A stretch of 64,000 nucleotides of DNA. It comes from Rufibacter sp. DG15C (lineage in GTDB: Bacteria; Bacteroidota; Bacteroidia; Cytophagales; Hymenobacteraceae). The position numbers and the translations under genes were made by a program. Below, piece by piece: positions 52,221-63,452 of this stretch. The notes beneath the pieces are model-generated. The model made no database searches and was not told the DNA's origin. It saw only the letters and a program-made list of their open reading frames with translations. Location of the stretch: positions 434,001 to 498,000 of the forward strand of contig NZ_CP010776.1 in the NCBI RefSeq assembly GCF_001577755.1, in the 5' to 3' direction. Each line of letters begins with the position of its first letter. Position 1 is the first letter of the stretch.

Positions 52221-52679
52221 ATGAAAATATTAATCCTCAACGGCCCTAACCTCAACCTGCTGGGCAAACGTGAGAAAAGCATCTACGGCTCGCGCTCCTT
52301 TGAAGACTACTATGAGAAGGACCTGTTGCCGGCTTTCCCAGACATGGAACTGGAGTACTTTCAGTCAAATGTGGAGGGCGTGCTCATAGATAAACTGCAG
52401 GAGGTAGGCTACCATTATCAGGGCATTGTGTTCAATGCCGGAGCGTACACGCACACCTCTCTAGCGTTAATGGATACTATTGCCGCCATTGAGACCCCGG
52501 TGGTAGAGGTGCACATTTCCAATGTATTCGCCCGGGAGGCCGCCCGCCAAGTCACATATATTGGCGGGAGAGCCGTGGGAAGCATCAGTGGATTCGGGTT
52601 GGAAAGTTATCGGCTTGCCTTACAATACTTTGAGCGTCTGAAGCCTTCAAAAGTGGGATTTAATTACAAGAAGGCGTAA
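52221..52679 (+). CDS. aroQ: 3-dehydroquinate dehydratase, type II
   Basis: This third enzyme of the shikimate pathway dehydrates 3-dehydroquinate. The 152-residue chain begins LILNGPNLNLLGKREKSIYG, with the flexible catalytic loop; then GIVFNAGAYTHTSLALMD and VEVHISNVFAREAARQ follow, with the catalytic Tyr and His expected in the first and third blocks. The EP-rich lid that is typical has GSRSFEDYYEK. Length and order are as in the type II family. Confidence 0.94.
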   Translation: MKILILNGPNLNLLGKREKSIYGSRSFEDYYEKDLLPAFPDMELEYFQSNVEGVLIDKLQEVGYHYQGIVFNAGAYTHTSLALMDTIAAIETPVVEVHISNVFAREAARQVTYIGGRAVGSISGFGLESYRLALQYFERLKPSKVGFNYKKA

Positions 52680-52720
52680 CCAGCGGGCGTTTTTACCGTG
52701 TAGGTGATTTCTGCTGGCTT

Positions 52721-52758
52721 CGTTTTTGGCCTGTTTTCTGTAAAACAAGCCAAAAACG
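52721..52758. repeat. 38-nt palindrome, copy 24
   Basis: The left arm is exact and the right arm has one change; loop CTGT. It lies between aroQ and the aminotransferase gene. Confidence 0.93.
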
Positions 52759-52837
52759 GAAGTCCTTGTGTACAAACGGGCCCTGGGCTCCTACTCTGCG
52801 CGAATTCCCAAAACAACCTCCTATACCTATTTCCCTC

Positions 52838-53905
52838 ATGCTCAATTTTTATCCTGGGCCCTCAAAAGTCTACCCCCAAGTGCGGGACTACCTCACCATG
52901 GCCTATGACGAGGGCATTCTCAGCATTCCGCATCGCAGTGAGCGCTTTGTGCTCATGATGCGCGACTTGGTGGGACTGCTCAGAAAGAAGCTCAACATCC
53001 CCCAGGACTATTACCTGTTCTTCACCTCCTCGGCCACCGAGTGCTGGGAAATCATCTCCCAGAGCCTGACGCCTCACAAAAGCCTGCATTTGTATAATGG
53101 GGCCTTCGGGGAGAAATGGTGCCAGTACACCAAGCGCCTGCGCCCCGACAGCTACGGCCAATCCTTTGGCGTGAATGACCTGCTGGACGTGCCCAATATT
53201 CCGGTAGAAGATGACACCGATTTGATTTGCGTGACCCAGACCGAGACCTCTAATGGTACACAGGTGAGCATGGAGACACTCTTGAAACTGCAGAACCAGT
53301 TCAAGGATCCTTTGCTGGCCGTGGATGCCACCTCTAGCATGGCTGGCTTGAACCTCAAGTTTATACGCGCAGATATCTGGTTTGCCTCGGTACAGAAGTG
53401 CTTCGGCTTGCCAGCCGGTTTAAGCGTGTTGGTTTGCTCTCCGCGCACCTTGCAACGCGCCAAGGCATTGAACGACCGGAAGCACTATAACAGTTTGGTG
53501 TTTCTGTATGAAAAGATGCTCAACTATCAGACTGGCCACACGCCCAATGTATTGGACTTGTACCTCATGCGCCAAATGCTGGAGCAACTGCCCCTCATCA
53601 AACAGGTAGACCAGCACCTAGTTAAGCGTGCGCATGATTTGTATGCCTTCTTTGAGGAAATGCCCGGCGACGTGCGTCTGCTGGTAGAAAACCCCGAGGT
53701 CCGTTCCCAAACCGTCCTAACCCTGCAAGCCCCTGATAAAAAAGTGCAGGAACTGAAACGCGTGGCGCTCACGCACGGCATCACGCTGGGCAACGGCTAC
53801 GGCGCCTGGGCCAAGAACACCTTTAGGATTGCCAACTTCCCGGCCATAGAAGACAGCGAGTATGACACCTTGCTCAACTTCTTCAGGGCGCAGTACCCGG
53901 CCTAG
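52838..53905 (+). CDS. Class V aminotransferase, phosphoserine aminotransferase-like
   Basis: Started at ATG 52838 (MLNFYPGPSKVYPQVRDYL) it is 355 residues, with the frame open to 52766. The beginning, the FFTSSATECWEII glycine-poor PLP loop, DATSSMAG and the Schiff-base Lys in SVQKCFGLPAGLSV all fit the SerC/AGT class of fold type I. It may make serine from phosphohydroxypyruvate or act as an alanine-glyoxylate type enzyme. The substrate cannot be decided here. Confidence 0.86.
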   Translation: MLNFYPGPSKVYPQVRDYLTMAYDEGILSIPHRSERFVLMMRDLVGLLRKKLNIPQDYYLFFTSSATECWEIISQSLTPHKSLHLYNGAFGEKWCQYTKRLRPDSYGQSFGVNDLLDVPNIPVEDDTDLICVTQTETSNGTQVSMETLLKLQNQFKDPLLAVDATSSMAGLNLKFIRADIWFASVQKCFGLPAGLSVLVCSPRTLQRAKALNDRKHYNSLVFLYEKMLNYQTGHTPNVLDLYLMRQMLEQLPLIKQVDQHLVKRAHDLYAFFEEMPGDVRLLVENPEVRSQTVLTLQAPDKKVQELKRVALTHGITLGNGYGAWAKNTFRIANFPAIEDSEYDTLLNFFRAQYPA

Positions 53906-53914
53906 AAAATTTTT

Positions 53915-53952
53915 CGTTTTTGGCCTGATTCTGAGAAAACAGGCCAAAAACG
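53915..53952. repeat. 38-nt palindrome, copy 25
   Basis: The right arm is exact and the left has two changes. It lies 9 nt after the aminotransferase stop. Confidence 0.93.
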
Positions 53953-54095
53953 GGGAACTCTGCAATATCAATCCTTTTAGTCTTTGTCCTAATAAGCAGA
54001 ATTCTATTAAAACCTGTGCGCAGAGGCATGCCCCTGCTTTCTATGAAAATCACTAGCTTTGCGCCATAATTTTTGCGTCAAACCTCTGCCCTCCT

Positions 54096-54668
54096 ATGAT
54101 TAGCTTCAGTTTTAAAGAGATAGTTTCTGTTAGCCTGATTCTGTTTGCCATCATAGATATCCTGGGCTCTATTCCCATCATCATCCAGTTGCGTCAGCGC
54201 GAAGGCGTGATTCAGTCAGAGAAGGCCACGCTGGTGGCAGGCGTGCTCATGATTGTGTTTCTGTTTGTAGGGGATGGTATTTTAAAGCTCTTCGGGATTG
54301 ACTTTGCCTCTTTTGCCATTGCCGGTGCCATCATTATCTTCTTGATGGGCATGGAGATGGTCTTGGGCATTCACCTGTTTCATTCCAACCCAGAGGTGAA
54401 AACCGGTTCCATCGTGCCACTGGCCTTCCCGCTGATTGTAGGCGCCGGCACTATGACCACTCTTCTATCTTTGCGCTCAGCCTATGCCCTGCCCAACGTG
54501 TTGGTGGGTATTTTGCTCAACTTGCTGTTTGTATACATAGTGCTCAAGAGCTCTAATTGGCTGGAGCGCAAACTAGGGCAGAACGGCACCGAGGTCTTGC
54601 GCAAGGTCTTCGGGGTGATATTGTTGGCCATTGCCATCAAGCTCTTCAAGACCAACGTCACGTTCTAA
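54096..54668 (+). CDS. MarC-family (UPF0056) membrane protein
   Basis: The 190-residue inner-membrane protein has about six helices (LILFAIIDILGSIPIII, LLNLLFVYIVLKSSNWL), with an inverted two-fold repeat, characteristic of the MarC family. The FPLIVGAGTMTTLLSL block is the family signature. Despite the name, a role in antibiotic resistance is not established. It is followed after 80 nt by the next gene. Confidence 0.9.
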   Translation: MISFSFKEIVSVSLILFAIIDILGSIPIIIQLRQREGVIQSEKATLVAGVLMIVFLFVGDGILKLFGIDFASFAIAGAIIIFLMGMEMVLGIHLFHSNPEVKTGSIVPLAFPLIVGAGTMTTLLSLRSAYALPNVLVGILLNLLFVYIVLKSSNWLERKLGQNGTEVLRKVFGVILLAIAIKLFKTNVTF

Positions 54669-54748
54669 CCGAAGAATATTTCTTTTCATATATAGACCAG
54701 GCAACCTATAGGAGGCGTTCTGCATCTAACCTGCAAGCACCTACTCCT

Positions 54749-55573
54749 ATGAAAAATTCTCTCCTCCTTTGCCTGCTTCTGATTTCCTTTTACGCCCAGG
54801 CGCAACGGTTCCAGGGCAAAATCCTGGACCAGCAAAACGCACCGCTGGAATACGTCAACGTTGGCGTCATTGGCAAGGACGTAGGCACGGTTACCTCGGT
54901 GAAAGGCACCTTCGCGCTCACCTTGGATGACTCCCTCAATTCAGAAACGATCCTTTTCTCGGCCATTGGGTACAAACCCGTCAAGTGGAAAGTGAGCGAG
55001 TTCAAGCAGAAGTTTGCGAGCCAGACGGCTTCCATTCAATTGCAGGAGGACGTAGTTTCCTTGAACGAGGTGGTGGTACGGCCTAAGGAATACAAGACCA
55101 AAGTGGTGGGCAATACTACTGACTCCAAGACCATGATGGCGGGCTTCAAGATTAACGGCTTGGGCAGTGAAGTTGGGTCTGTCCTGAAAATAAAGAAGCC
55201 CAGCTTTGTAGAGAAAATCACCGTTAACGTAGCCCGAAATCAGTTTGATACGCTTTTCCTGCGCATCAACATTTACAAAATGGGCAAGAACGGGCCTGAG
55301 GAGAACCTCTTACGCGAACCCATCTTCATCAACCTTGCCAAGCCAGAAGTGGGAAATGCCATATCAGTTGACCTTTCCAAGCATAACATCTATCTGGAAT
55401 CCGATTCCTTTTTGGCATTAGAGCTAGTGAAAGACCTAGGCGCAGGGGGCTTGTGGTTTAGTGCCGGCATGTTTAACAGTGACACCTACTTTAGAAAAGC
55501 CAGTCAAGGCACTTGGGAAGGAATCCCTTTCATTGGCCTCGGCTTTAACGCCACCGTTAGTCAAGAGAAATAG
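54749..55573 (+). CDS. Secreted protein with carboxypeptidase regulatory-like domain
   Basis: Started at ATG 54749 the 274-residue protein has a signal peptide (LLLCLLLISFYAQA), then a carboxypeptidase-regulatory-like domain (FQGKILDQQNAPLEYVNVGV, GTFALTL, ILFSAIGYKPVKW), the same that opens TonB-dependent receptors, but here no plug or barrel follows. The C-terminal part is a further beta domain. Role unknown; possibly a surface-binding protein. An open frame back to 54557 is not used. Confidence 0.75.
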   Translation: MKNSLLLCLLLISFYAQAQRFQGKILDQQNAPLEYVNVGVIGKDVGTVTSVKGTFALTLDDSLNSETILFSAIGYKPVKWKVSEFKQKFASQTASIQLQEDVVSLNEVVVRPKEYKTKVVGNTTDSKTMMAGFKINGLGSEVGSVLKIKKPSFVEKITVNVARNQFDTLFLRINIYKMGKNGPEENLLREPIFINLAKPEVGNAISVDLSKHNIYLESDSFLALELVKDLGAGGLWFSAGMFNSDTYFRKASQGTWEGIPFIGLGFNATVSQEK

Positions 55574-55594
55574 ACACCTCTAGTTAAGAAACCT

Positions 55595-55632
55595 GGTTTT
55601 TGGTCTGTTTTCTGAAAATCAGGCCAAAAACG
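55595..55632. repeat. 38-nt palindrome, copy 26
   Basis: The left arm has two changes, the right one. Flanks AACCT and AGGTT can pair. Confidence 0.88.
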
Positions 55633-55753
55633 AGGTTTTCATTTCAAGGATATTACCATCACTAGAAGGCAGGGTTCGCAAATTAATCCCCTGCCCTATT
55701 AGGAAGGCTACGGGCTTAAGTGGTAATTTTGGGGTTTACTAACCTCCCGCGTT

Positions 55754-56215
55754 TTGATTGAGATTTTTACCGATGGTGCCTCCAGAGGCAATCCGGGCCC
55801 CGGTGGCTACGGCGTGATTCTGCGCTATGGGCGCCATGTGAAAGAGATGAGTGAAGGGTTCAGGAAGACCACCAACAACCGCATGGAGCTGTTGGCCGTG
55901 ATTGTGGCCCTAGAGTCCATCACCAAGCCGGGCATTCCCATCACGGTCTACTCAGACTCAAAATACGTGATTGACGCCGTGGAGAAGAAGTGGGTGTTTG
56001 GCTGGGAGAAGAAAGGCTACACCGGCAAAGCCAACCCCGACCTTTGGCAACGCTTCCTCAAGATCTACCGCCAGCACCAAGTGCGCTTTGTTTGGGTACG
56101 CGGCCACAACGGCCACCCCGAGAACGAACGCTGCGACGAGCTGGCCGTAGCGGCCGCCCTGCAACCCAACCTTCCGCCAGACAAAGGCTTCGAGGCCAAT
56201 CCAACCAAAGGTTAA
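55754..56215 (+). CDS. rnhA: Ribonuclease HI
   Basis: It cuts the RNA strand of RNA-DNA hybrids. The 153-residue protein starts at TTG 55754 (MIEIFTDGASRGNPGPGGYG); the four acidic active-site residues appear in FTDGAS, NNRMELLAVI, YSDSKYV and NERCDELA. The length is as in the E. coli enzyme. Two palindrome copies flank it (55595 and 56319). Confidence 0.94.
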   Translation: MIEIFTDGASRGNPGPGGYGVILRYGRHVKEMSEGFRKTTNNRMELLAVIVALESITKPGIPITVYSDSKYVIDAVEKKWVFGWEKKGYTGKANPDLWQRFLKIYRQHQVRFVWVRGHNGHPENERCDELAVAAALQPNLPPDKGFEANPTKG

Positions 56216-56228
56216 TCTTTTTAATTTG

Positions 56229-56271
56229 GAGATGTGAAAATGTGGAGATTTGCAGATTTGGAAATGGTAGG
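56229..56271. repeat. GAAAATGTGGAGATTTG word stretch
   Basis: The reversed counterpart of the stretch at 14113-14152 (shared CCTACCAT at the end of the reverse complement). It lies just downstream of rnhA. A related stretch is at 56384-56409. Confidence 0.45.
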
Positions 56272-56318
56272 AATTCCTAAATTTTAAAATCAATTCTCTA
56301 CAAGCAACTTAATGATGC

Positions 56319-56357
56319 TGTTTTTGGCTTATTTTCTGAAAAATAGGCCAAAAAACG
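56319..56357. repeat. Palindrome copy 27 (39 nt)
   Basis: The left arm has three changes, the right arm one or two plus an extra A, so it is 39 nt rather than 38. Confidence 0.8.
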
Positions 56358-56413
56358 AATAATAATTTTTCAATCAGCACATCCTCAAATTTTCAAATCT
56401 TCACATCTAAAAC

Positions 56414-57130
56414 GTGGCCAACGACTATTTCCAGTTTAAGCAGTTCTTAATCAAACAGGACCAGTGCGCCATGAAAGTGTGCACTGACTCGTGCGTTTTA
56501 GGTGCTTCGGTGGACGTAACAGATGCCAAACGGATACTGGATATTGGAGCTGGCACCGGGTTGTTGAGTCTAATGGTGGCCCAGCGCACGCCAGAAGGAA
56601 CGCAGATTGAAGCCGTGGAGATTGACCAAGCCGCGGCCCAACAGGCGAAGTCTAATATTGAGAGAAGTCCCTGGGCCTCCAGAATCACGTCACATGCGCA
56701 AAGCCTGCAGGCCTTTCAAGAGACTAAGCCAGCGCCATTTGATGTCATCATCAGCAATCCGCCGTTCTTTCAGGCTTCTTTGAAATCTGCAGACACGGCC
56801 AAGAACGTAGCCAAGCACACAGAAACCCTATCTTTTACAGAACTGCTGCAGTTTGCTCAGCAGTTTCTAGCACCTGATGGCAAGTTGCATATTTTATTGC
56901 CGCCTCATGAGGCCAAAGTCTTAGAGAAGGAGGCTCATCAATTGGGCTTTCACACCCAGCACATTCTCTGGCTGGAGGCCACGCCCGGCGGCAAGCTGTT
57001 GCGCGCCATCCACAGTTATACCAAAGCACCCGCTCCGCTCACGCAAAGCAGATTGCCGGTCCGGGAGAAAGACAATGCTTACACGGCCACGTTTCAAGAA
57101 TTATTGAGAGAGTATTACCTCATTTTCTAG
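56414..57130 (+). CDS. tRNA1(Val) (adenine(37)-N6)-methyltransferase-like
   Basis: The 238-residue class I methyltransferase resembles TrmN6/YfiC: it starts FQFKQFLIKQDQCAMKVCTDSCVLGAS, has the SAM glycine motif DIGAGTGLLSLM and the N6-adenine motif NPPFF in DVIISNPPFFQ. It should methylate A37 of a valine tRNA. The start is GTG at 56414 (MANDYFQFK). There is no good ATG nearby. Confidence 0.88.
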   Translation: MANDYFQFKQFLIKQDQCAMKVCTDSCVLGASVDVTDAKRILDIGAGTGLLSLMVAQRTPEGTQIEAVEIDQAAAQQAKSNIERSPWASRITSHAQSLQAFQETKPAPFDVIISNPPFFQASLKSADTAKNVAKHTETLSFTELLQFAQQFLAPDGKLHILLPPHEAKVLEKEAHQLGFHTQHILWLEATPGGKLLRAIHSYTKAPAPLTQSRLPVREKDNAYTATFQELLREYYLIF

Positions 57131-57137
57131 CCGAAGC

Positions 57138-57175
57138 CGTTTTTATGCTCTTTTCCAGAAATTAGGCTAAAAACG
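57138..57175. repeat. 38-nt palindrome, copy 28
   Basis: The left arm has four changes and the right three; the loop is CCAG. It lies 7 nt after the methyltransferase stop. Confidence 0.75.
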
Positions 57176-57321
57176 ACGGCTCATACAGTCCCTCCTGTTT
57201 TTACTGATTTATTTAGGGAACAAACCTGCCCTGCGGAACCACGCGTCGTTTTCCTTAACATAGCGTTTCTACAATGCTTTGAGCCAGAGCGATTTTCTGA
57301 AAGGCTTTGGCAAATTCTCCT

Positions 57322-57329
57322 TAATTTTG
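57322..57329 (+). promoter_or_regulatory. -7 box TAATTTTG for the GHL10 gene
   Basis: It matches TAnnTTTG exactly. Transcription would start near 57336, which supports ATG 57355 as the first codon rather than 57334. Confidence 0.45.
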
Positions 57330-57354
57330 AAGGATGATTAACCCTTTCCTAGGG

Positions 57355-59643
57355 ATGAAAAGACTTTTCCTCAGCTTTCTCTTTCTTTCTATATCCATAG
57401 CCGCTTCCGTAGCCGGAAACACGCCCAAACGCGAGTTCAGGGGCGTATGGCTGACCACCTATGCCAATATTGACTGGCCCAAGCGCAACCAAACCCCAGC
57501 TCAACAGCAAAAGGCACTAATCGCTATTTTAGACACTCACAAAGGCACGGGCATCAACGCCGTTTTCTTGCAGATACGGAGCCAGTGCGATGCCCTCTAT
57601 GAAAGCCGCCTGGAGCCCTGGACCGCCGATTTAACCGGAATCCAAGGCAAAGCGCCCGCTCCTGTCTGGGATCCCTTGGCGTTTGCCATTGAAGAGTGCC
57701 ACAAGCGCGGCATGGAGTTTCATGCCTGGATAAATCCATATAGGGCCGTGGGCCACGTCATGAATTTGCCCAGCTTCTCACCGCAACACGTAGCTAAGCA
57801 ACACCCAGAATGGCTTATGGCCACGGGCAACCTGCGTACGCTCAACCCTGGCCTGCGGGACGTGCGCAACTACATCCAGACGGTTATCCAAGACATTGTG
57901 CAGCGCTATGACGTAGACGGCATTCACTTTGACGATTACTTCTACCCCAGCGGCACGTTCAATGATGATGCAGCCTATGCGGCAGACCCACGCGGTTTCC
58001 AGAACCGCGCCGATTGGCGCCGTGACAACGTGAATCTGCTCATCAAACAAACGGACGCTACCATCAAGAAAGTGAAGCCTTGGGTCAAGTTCGGGATTTC
58101 GCCGTCTGGCATCTATAGAAACAGCTTAAATCCTGCCATTGGCACGCCCACCGCGGGCTTAGAGCACTACAATGAACTCTACGCCGATACCAAAAAATGG
58201 CTAAAAGAGGGCTGGATAGACTATCTGGCGCCGCAGGTGTATTGGTACATGGGCCAGACCCGCGCCAATTACAGCCAGATTGTGCCTTGGTGGAACAACA
58301 ACACCTATGGCCGGCACATGTACATAGGCTTGGGTAGCTATAAGATCAACGACCCCGCTTCAGGCGTGAATTGGGCCAATCCATCCCAGATTCCTAACCA
58401 GATACGGTTCAACCGCCAGCCGGGCCACACCAACATCCACGGCCAAATCATGTACAACACGGGCAGCATGAGCGCCAACCAGAAACATGGGTTCAGGGAT
58501 TCTCTCCGTGAGAATTTCTACCAGAAACCGGCCCTGCTCCCTACCATGCCCTGGCGTGACAATACTCCGCCCGCTTCGCCCAAGAGTTTGACAGTCTCCA
58601 TCACGGCGCCAGACTCGGTGGTGCTGTCCTGGAAAGCCCCCCTACCGGGCAAAACCGAATTTGACAAAGTGCGCCAATATGCCATTTACAGATCAGAAAA
58701 GCCCGTCATTGACTGGGCGGATGCCGAGAACCTAGTTGCCATCAGTACCAGTACCAAATTCACGGACAAGGTTCCAGATGCTACCAAGCCATACTATTAC
58801 CTGGTCACAGCCTTAGACCGCTTTCACAATGAGAGCACCCCTACCAATGTGGCTACCTTCTCCATGCCGTCCATTGCCCAGGTGCAGAACCTAGAGAAGC
58901 AGTTGCAGGAAAAGGATTTAGGGCAAGAGCAAGGCACTACGGTAGCTATTGCTGAGAATACCGGCCAGCCGGTACAGCCGGTTGAGTCCATAACGCCGCC
59001 AGAAAAGACAGGACCCGTGGTATTGGTAAAGAATATCTCCAGAAGCCTCAAAGACGGACCGGTTACCATCATTCCTTTTGAAGTCAATGACGGCACGCAT
59101 GACAATGACACGCCTTCAGAGGAAATCACATTCAGTCTTTCTCAATCAGAATTCACGTCGGCTAACCTTGGCAAGAACTATGTGACGGTCACGGCCAAAG
59201 ACAAGCACGGCAACACCTCTTCTGCCCAAGTAGTTGTGACCATTGAATTGGTAAGCTCTGCTACCATTCCCTCTCACTTAGAAGAAGAAGTACTGCCTGT
59301 TCCTAAAGTTATTCCCAGAATAGCCACCGCCAGGTTCTTGCAAGCCACCGCCGTAGACGCGGCGGCCATGAAGGAGGCAGATGTTGATTTTCAGGTTCTG
59401 CCTTATCCTAACTCCAACCAGATGATGGTGCAGTTTGAGTTGCCCCGGGCAAATTCCAAGACCTATCTAGAAGTGTATGACCCCAACGGTGTAAAACTAA
59501 TCACCTTGTTCACGGGCAAAGCTAAAGGCAATAACCTTTACAAGTACCAAGTCAACCTGGAGCAATGGTCTGGCAAGCTTTTTTACGTGCGGCTCACCAC
59601 GGCCAAGAAAGTATTCACCTATAGACTCACCCGGGCTGAATAA
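57355..59643 (+). CDS. GHL10-type glycoside hydrolase with FN3-like domain
   Basis: The 762-residue secreted enzyme begins with a signal peptide (LFLSFLFLSISIAASVAG) from ATG 57355. The GHL10 (DUF187) TIM barrel follows: EFRGVWLTTYANIDWPKRN, LEPWTADLTG, MEFHAWINPYRA and IDYLAPQVYWYMGQ. A fibronectin type III domain lies at about 405-510 (PASPKSLTVSI, VVLSWKAP), then a beta domain and a C-terminal segment. The members are predicted to cleave glycans; the substrate is unknown. Confidence 0.88.
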   Translation: MKRLFLSFLFLSISIAASVAGNTPKREFRGVWLTTYANIDWPKRNQTPAQQQKALIAILDTHKGTGINAVFLQIRSQCDALYESRLEPWTADLTGIQGKAPAPVWDPLAFAIEECHKRGMEFHAWINPYRAVGHVMNLPSFSPQHVAKQHPEWLMATGNLRTLNPGLRDVRNYIQTVIQDIVQRYDVDGIHFDDYFYPSGTFNDDAAYAADPRGFQNRADWRRDNVNLLIKQTDATIKKVKPWVKFGISPSGIYRNSLNPAIGTPTAGLEHYNELYADTKKWLKEGWIDYLAPQVYWYMGQTRANYSQIVPWWNNNTYGRHMYIGLGSYKINDPASGVNWANPSQIPNQIRFNRQPGHTNIHGQIMYNTGSMSANQKHGFRDSLRENFYQKPALLPTMPWRDNTPPASPKSLTVSITAPDSVVLSWKAPLPGKTEFDKVRQYAIYRSEKPVIDWADAENLVAISTSTKFTDKVPDATKPYYYLVTALDRFHNESTPTNVATFSMPSIAQVQNLEKQLQEKDLGQEQGTTVAIAENTGQPVQPVESITPPEKTGPVVLVKNISRSLKDGPVTIIPFEVNDGTHDNDTPSEEITFSLSQSEFTSANLGKNYVTVTAKDKHGNTSSAQVVVTIELVSSATIPSHLEEEVLPVPKVIPRIATARFLQATAVDAAAMKEADVDFQVLPYPNSNQMMVQFELPRANSKTYLEVYDPNGVKLITLFTGKAKGNNLYKYQVNLEQWSGKLFYVRLTTAKKVFTYRLTRAE

Positions 59644-59654
59644 ATAGGACCAGA

Positions 59655-59699
59655 AAAAAAGCGACGGCTTCCTGTTTTGCAGGAAGCCGTCGCTTTTTT
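59655..59699. terminator. Strong bidirectional terminator
   Basis: AAAAAAGCGACGGCTTCCTG pairs perfectly with its complement around loop TTTTG, with A and T runs at the ends. It separates two convergent glycosidase genes, GHL10 and GH97. Confidence 0.93.
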
Positions 59700-59718
59700 G
59701 ATTACTCTGAATTAGAGA

Positions 59719-61908
<2,190 letters not shown>

Positions 61909-61949
61909 TTAAAGATGGCATCTTTCCGGCTATCTAGGAAATCGATTTC

Positions 61950-61987
61950 CTAAATTCGGCTATTTTCTGGAAAACAGGCCAAAAACG
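61950..61987. repeat. 38-nt palindrome, copy 29 (left arm decayed)
   Basis: The right arm is exact; the left arm is CTAAATTCGGCTATTTT. It lies between the GH97 and saccharopine dehydrogenase-like genes on the minus strand. Confidence 0.75.
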
Positions 61988-61991
61988 GCTT

Positions 61992-63332
61992 TTAGTCCAG
62001 CGCTTCTACCTTTTCCTGAAACTGCACCCCATACCCCTGCAACTCCTGTAAAATAGCCGAATACAGATCTGCCTGCAACGGCACTACCACCCCGGTTTGC
62101 TTCAAGTTTCCTTGCAACAACAGCTTGGTGGCAATTCCCACGGGTAGGCCTACGGTCTTGGCCATGGCCGTCTGCACCTCGTTATCCCCTAGTACTACCA
62201 GAGAAGATGTCAATTTATGTTTCTGACCGTCCAGCTCATATTCAAAGAGGTGCAGCATCACGATCATATCTTTGTCGCCGGGGCTCAGCTGCCATTTCTG
62301 GGTAAGCAGTTTCTCTAAGGCCTGGGCAGGCGTGGCGGTGATCATGGCAATAGGTTCGTCTTCCAACAGCCCGGCCCATTCAATCAGGTCCAGTTCCTTG
62401 GCGTCTGGCGAAAGGCCCACGTAAGCAGCAATTCTATCACGGAGCGGTGCGGTTCCATGGTCGGCGGGCAAGAAGCTTTCCACTAGTTCGCGGTAGGTCA
62501 TTTCCTGCGGATTGTCCAGAAAATACGTGTCATCTGGTAGACCCAATTGCACCAGTACTTGCCATGCCTGACAATAGCCCTGTCTGCGGAGTGTGCCGCG
62601 CAGCATGGTGGGGATTTCCTGCAAGCCGTAGGGTTCGCGATAGCCTAAAGAATCTCGGTTGGCGTAGCCGTCAAAGAAGCCGTAGCCTTCCACATGAAAA
62701 GCCTCAGTGCGGCTAAAGAGCTTGGGATACGGAATGTATTTGTAGCTGCCGTTCTCCATGTATTTAGCAGTGCTTTGCCCAGCCAAGATGACGTTGCGCG
62801 GGTTCCAGGTGAATTTGTAATGCCACGGATTGGTATCTGACTCAGGGGCCATCAACCCGCCGGTGAAGGATTTGAACGACGTTATGGTAGCGCCTTGGCC
62901 CTGCAAATGATGGATGATCTGCATGGCAGACATGTGGTCAATGCCCGGGTCCAAGCCGCATTCCATCAAAAACGTTAAGCCTTTCTCTTGTGCCTGCGTG
63001 TGTAATTGCTTGATGTCTTCTGGCACGTAAGAGGCCGTCACCAGATGCTTTGCTTGCTCCAGACAGGTGTTGGCCACCAAGGGATGGAACAACGCCGGCA
63101 GCATGGAAATGACCACATCGGCTTGGTTGACTTCTGCTTCGCGCTGGGCGGCGTCATGCACATCAAAGGTAAAAGCACGCACCAAGGGGTTGGTCAAAAC
63201 GGAGCTAGACAAATGGTCTACGCGTACATCGCCTATGGCCAGTAGCCAGTTTTCTTGTGGGGCGTTGGAGATGAGGTAGTCAATGAGCACTGAAGCCGAC
63301 CGACCGGCTCCCAACAGCAGAATGTTTTTCAT
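61992..63332 (-). CDS. Saccharopine dehydrogenase family protein
   Basis: The 446-residue protein has an N-terminal NAD(P)-binding fold (ILLLGAGRSASVLIDYL, about 3-20) and the saccharopine reductase C-terminal domain: ECGLDPGIDHMSAMQIIHH, GGLMAPESDTNPWHYKFTWNPRNVIL and YVGLSPDAKELDLIEW. It probably acts in lysine degradation or a related carbon-nitrogen lyase step. It ends 5 nt from palindrome copy 29. Confidence 0.88.
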   Translation of the reverse strand: MKNILLLGAGRSASVLIDYLISNAPQENWLLAIGDVRVDHLSSSVLTNPLVRAFTFDVHDAAQREAEVNQADVVISMLPALFHPLVANTCLEQAKHLVTASYVPEDIKQLHTQAQEKGLTFLMECGLDPGIDHMSAMQIIHHLQGQGATITSFKSFTGGLMAPESDTNPWHYKFTWNPRNVILAGQSTAKYMENGSYKYIPYPKLFSRTEAFHVEGYGFFDGYANRDSLGYREPYGLQEIPTMLRGTLRRQGYCQAWQVLVQLGLPDDTYFLDNPQEMTYRELVESFLPADHGTAPLRDRIAAYVGLSPDAKELDLIEWAGLLEDEPIAMITATPAQALEKLLTQKWQLSPGDKDMIVMLHLFEYELDGQKHKLTSSLVVLGDNEVQTAMAKTVGLPVGIATKLLLQGNLKQTGVVVPLQADLYSAILQELQGYGVQFQEKVEALD

Positions 63333-63388
63333 AGCAGGTGGAATGAGGCTTCAAAATGGGCATTTTCTGCGGGACAGGCAACCTCTGC

Positions 63389-63418
63389 TTGGTTTTTCGG
63401 GCTAACTTATTAACTTTG
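63389..63418 (+). promoter_or_regulatory. Promoter for cytidine deaminase: TTG-N19-TAACTTTG
   Basis: A -33-like TTG at 63389-63391 stands 19 nt before TAACTTTG (63411-63418), the expected spacing of Bacteroidota primary sigma-factor promoters. Transcription would start near 63425 and supports ATG 63453 as the start codon. Confidence 0.65.
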
Positions 63419-63452
63419 ACTCCCGTACGTGCTCGTGCGGAAAACGCATCTT

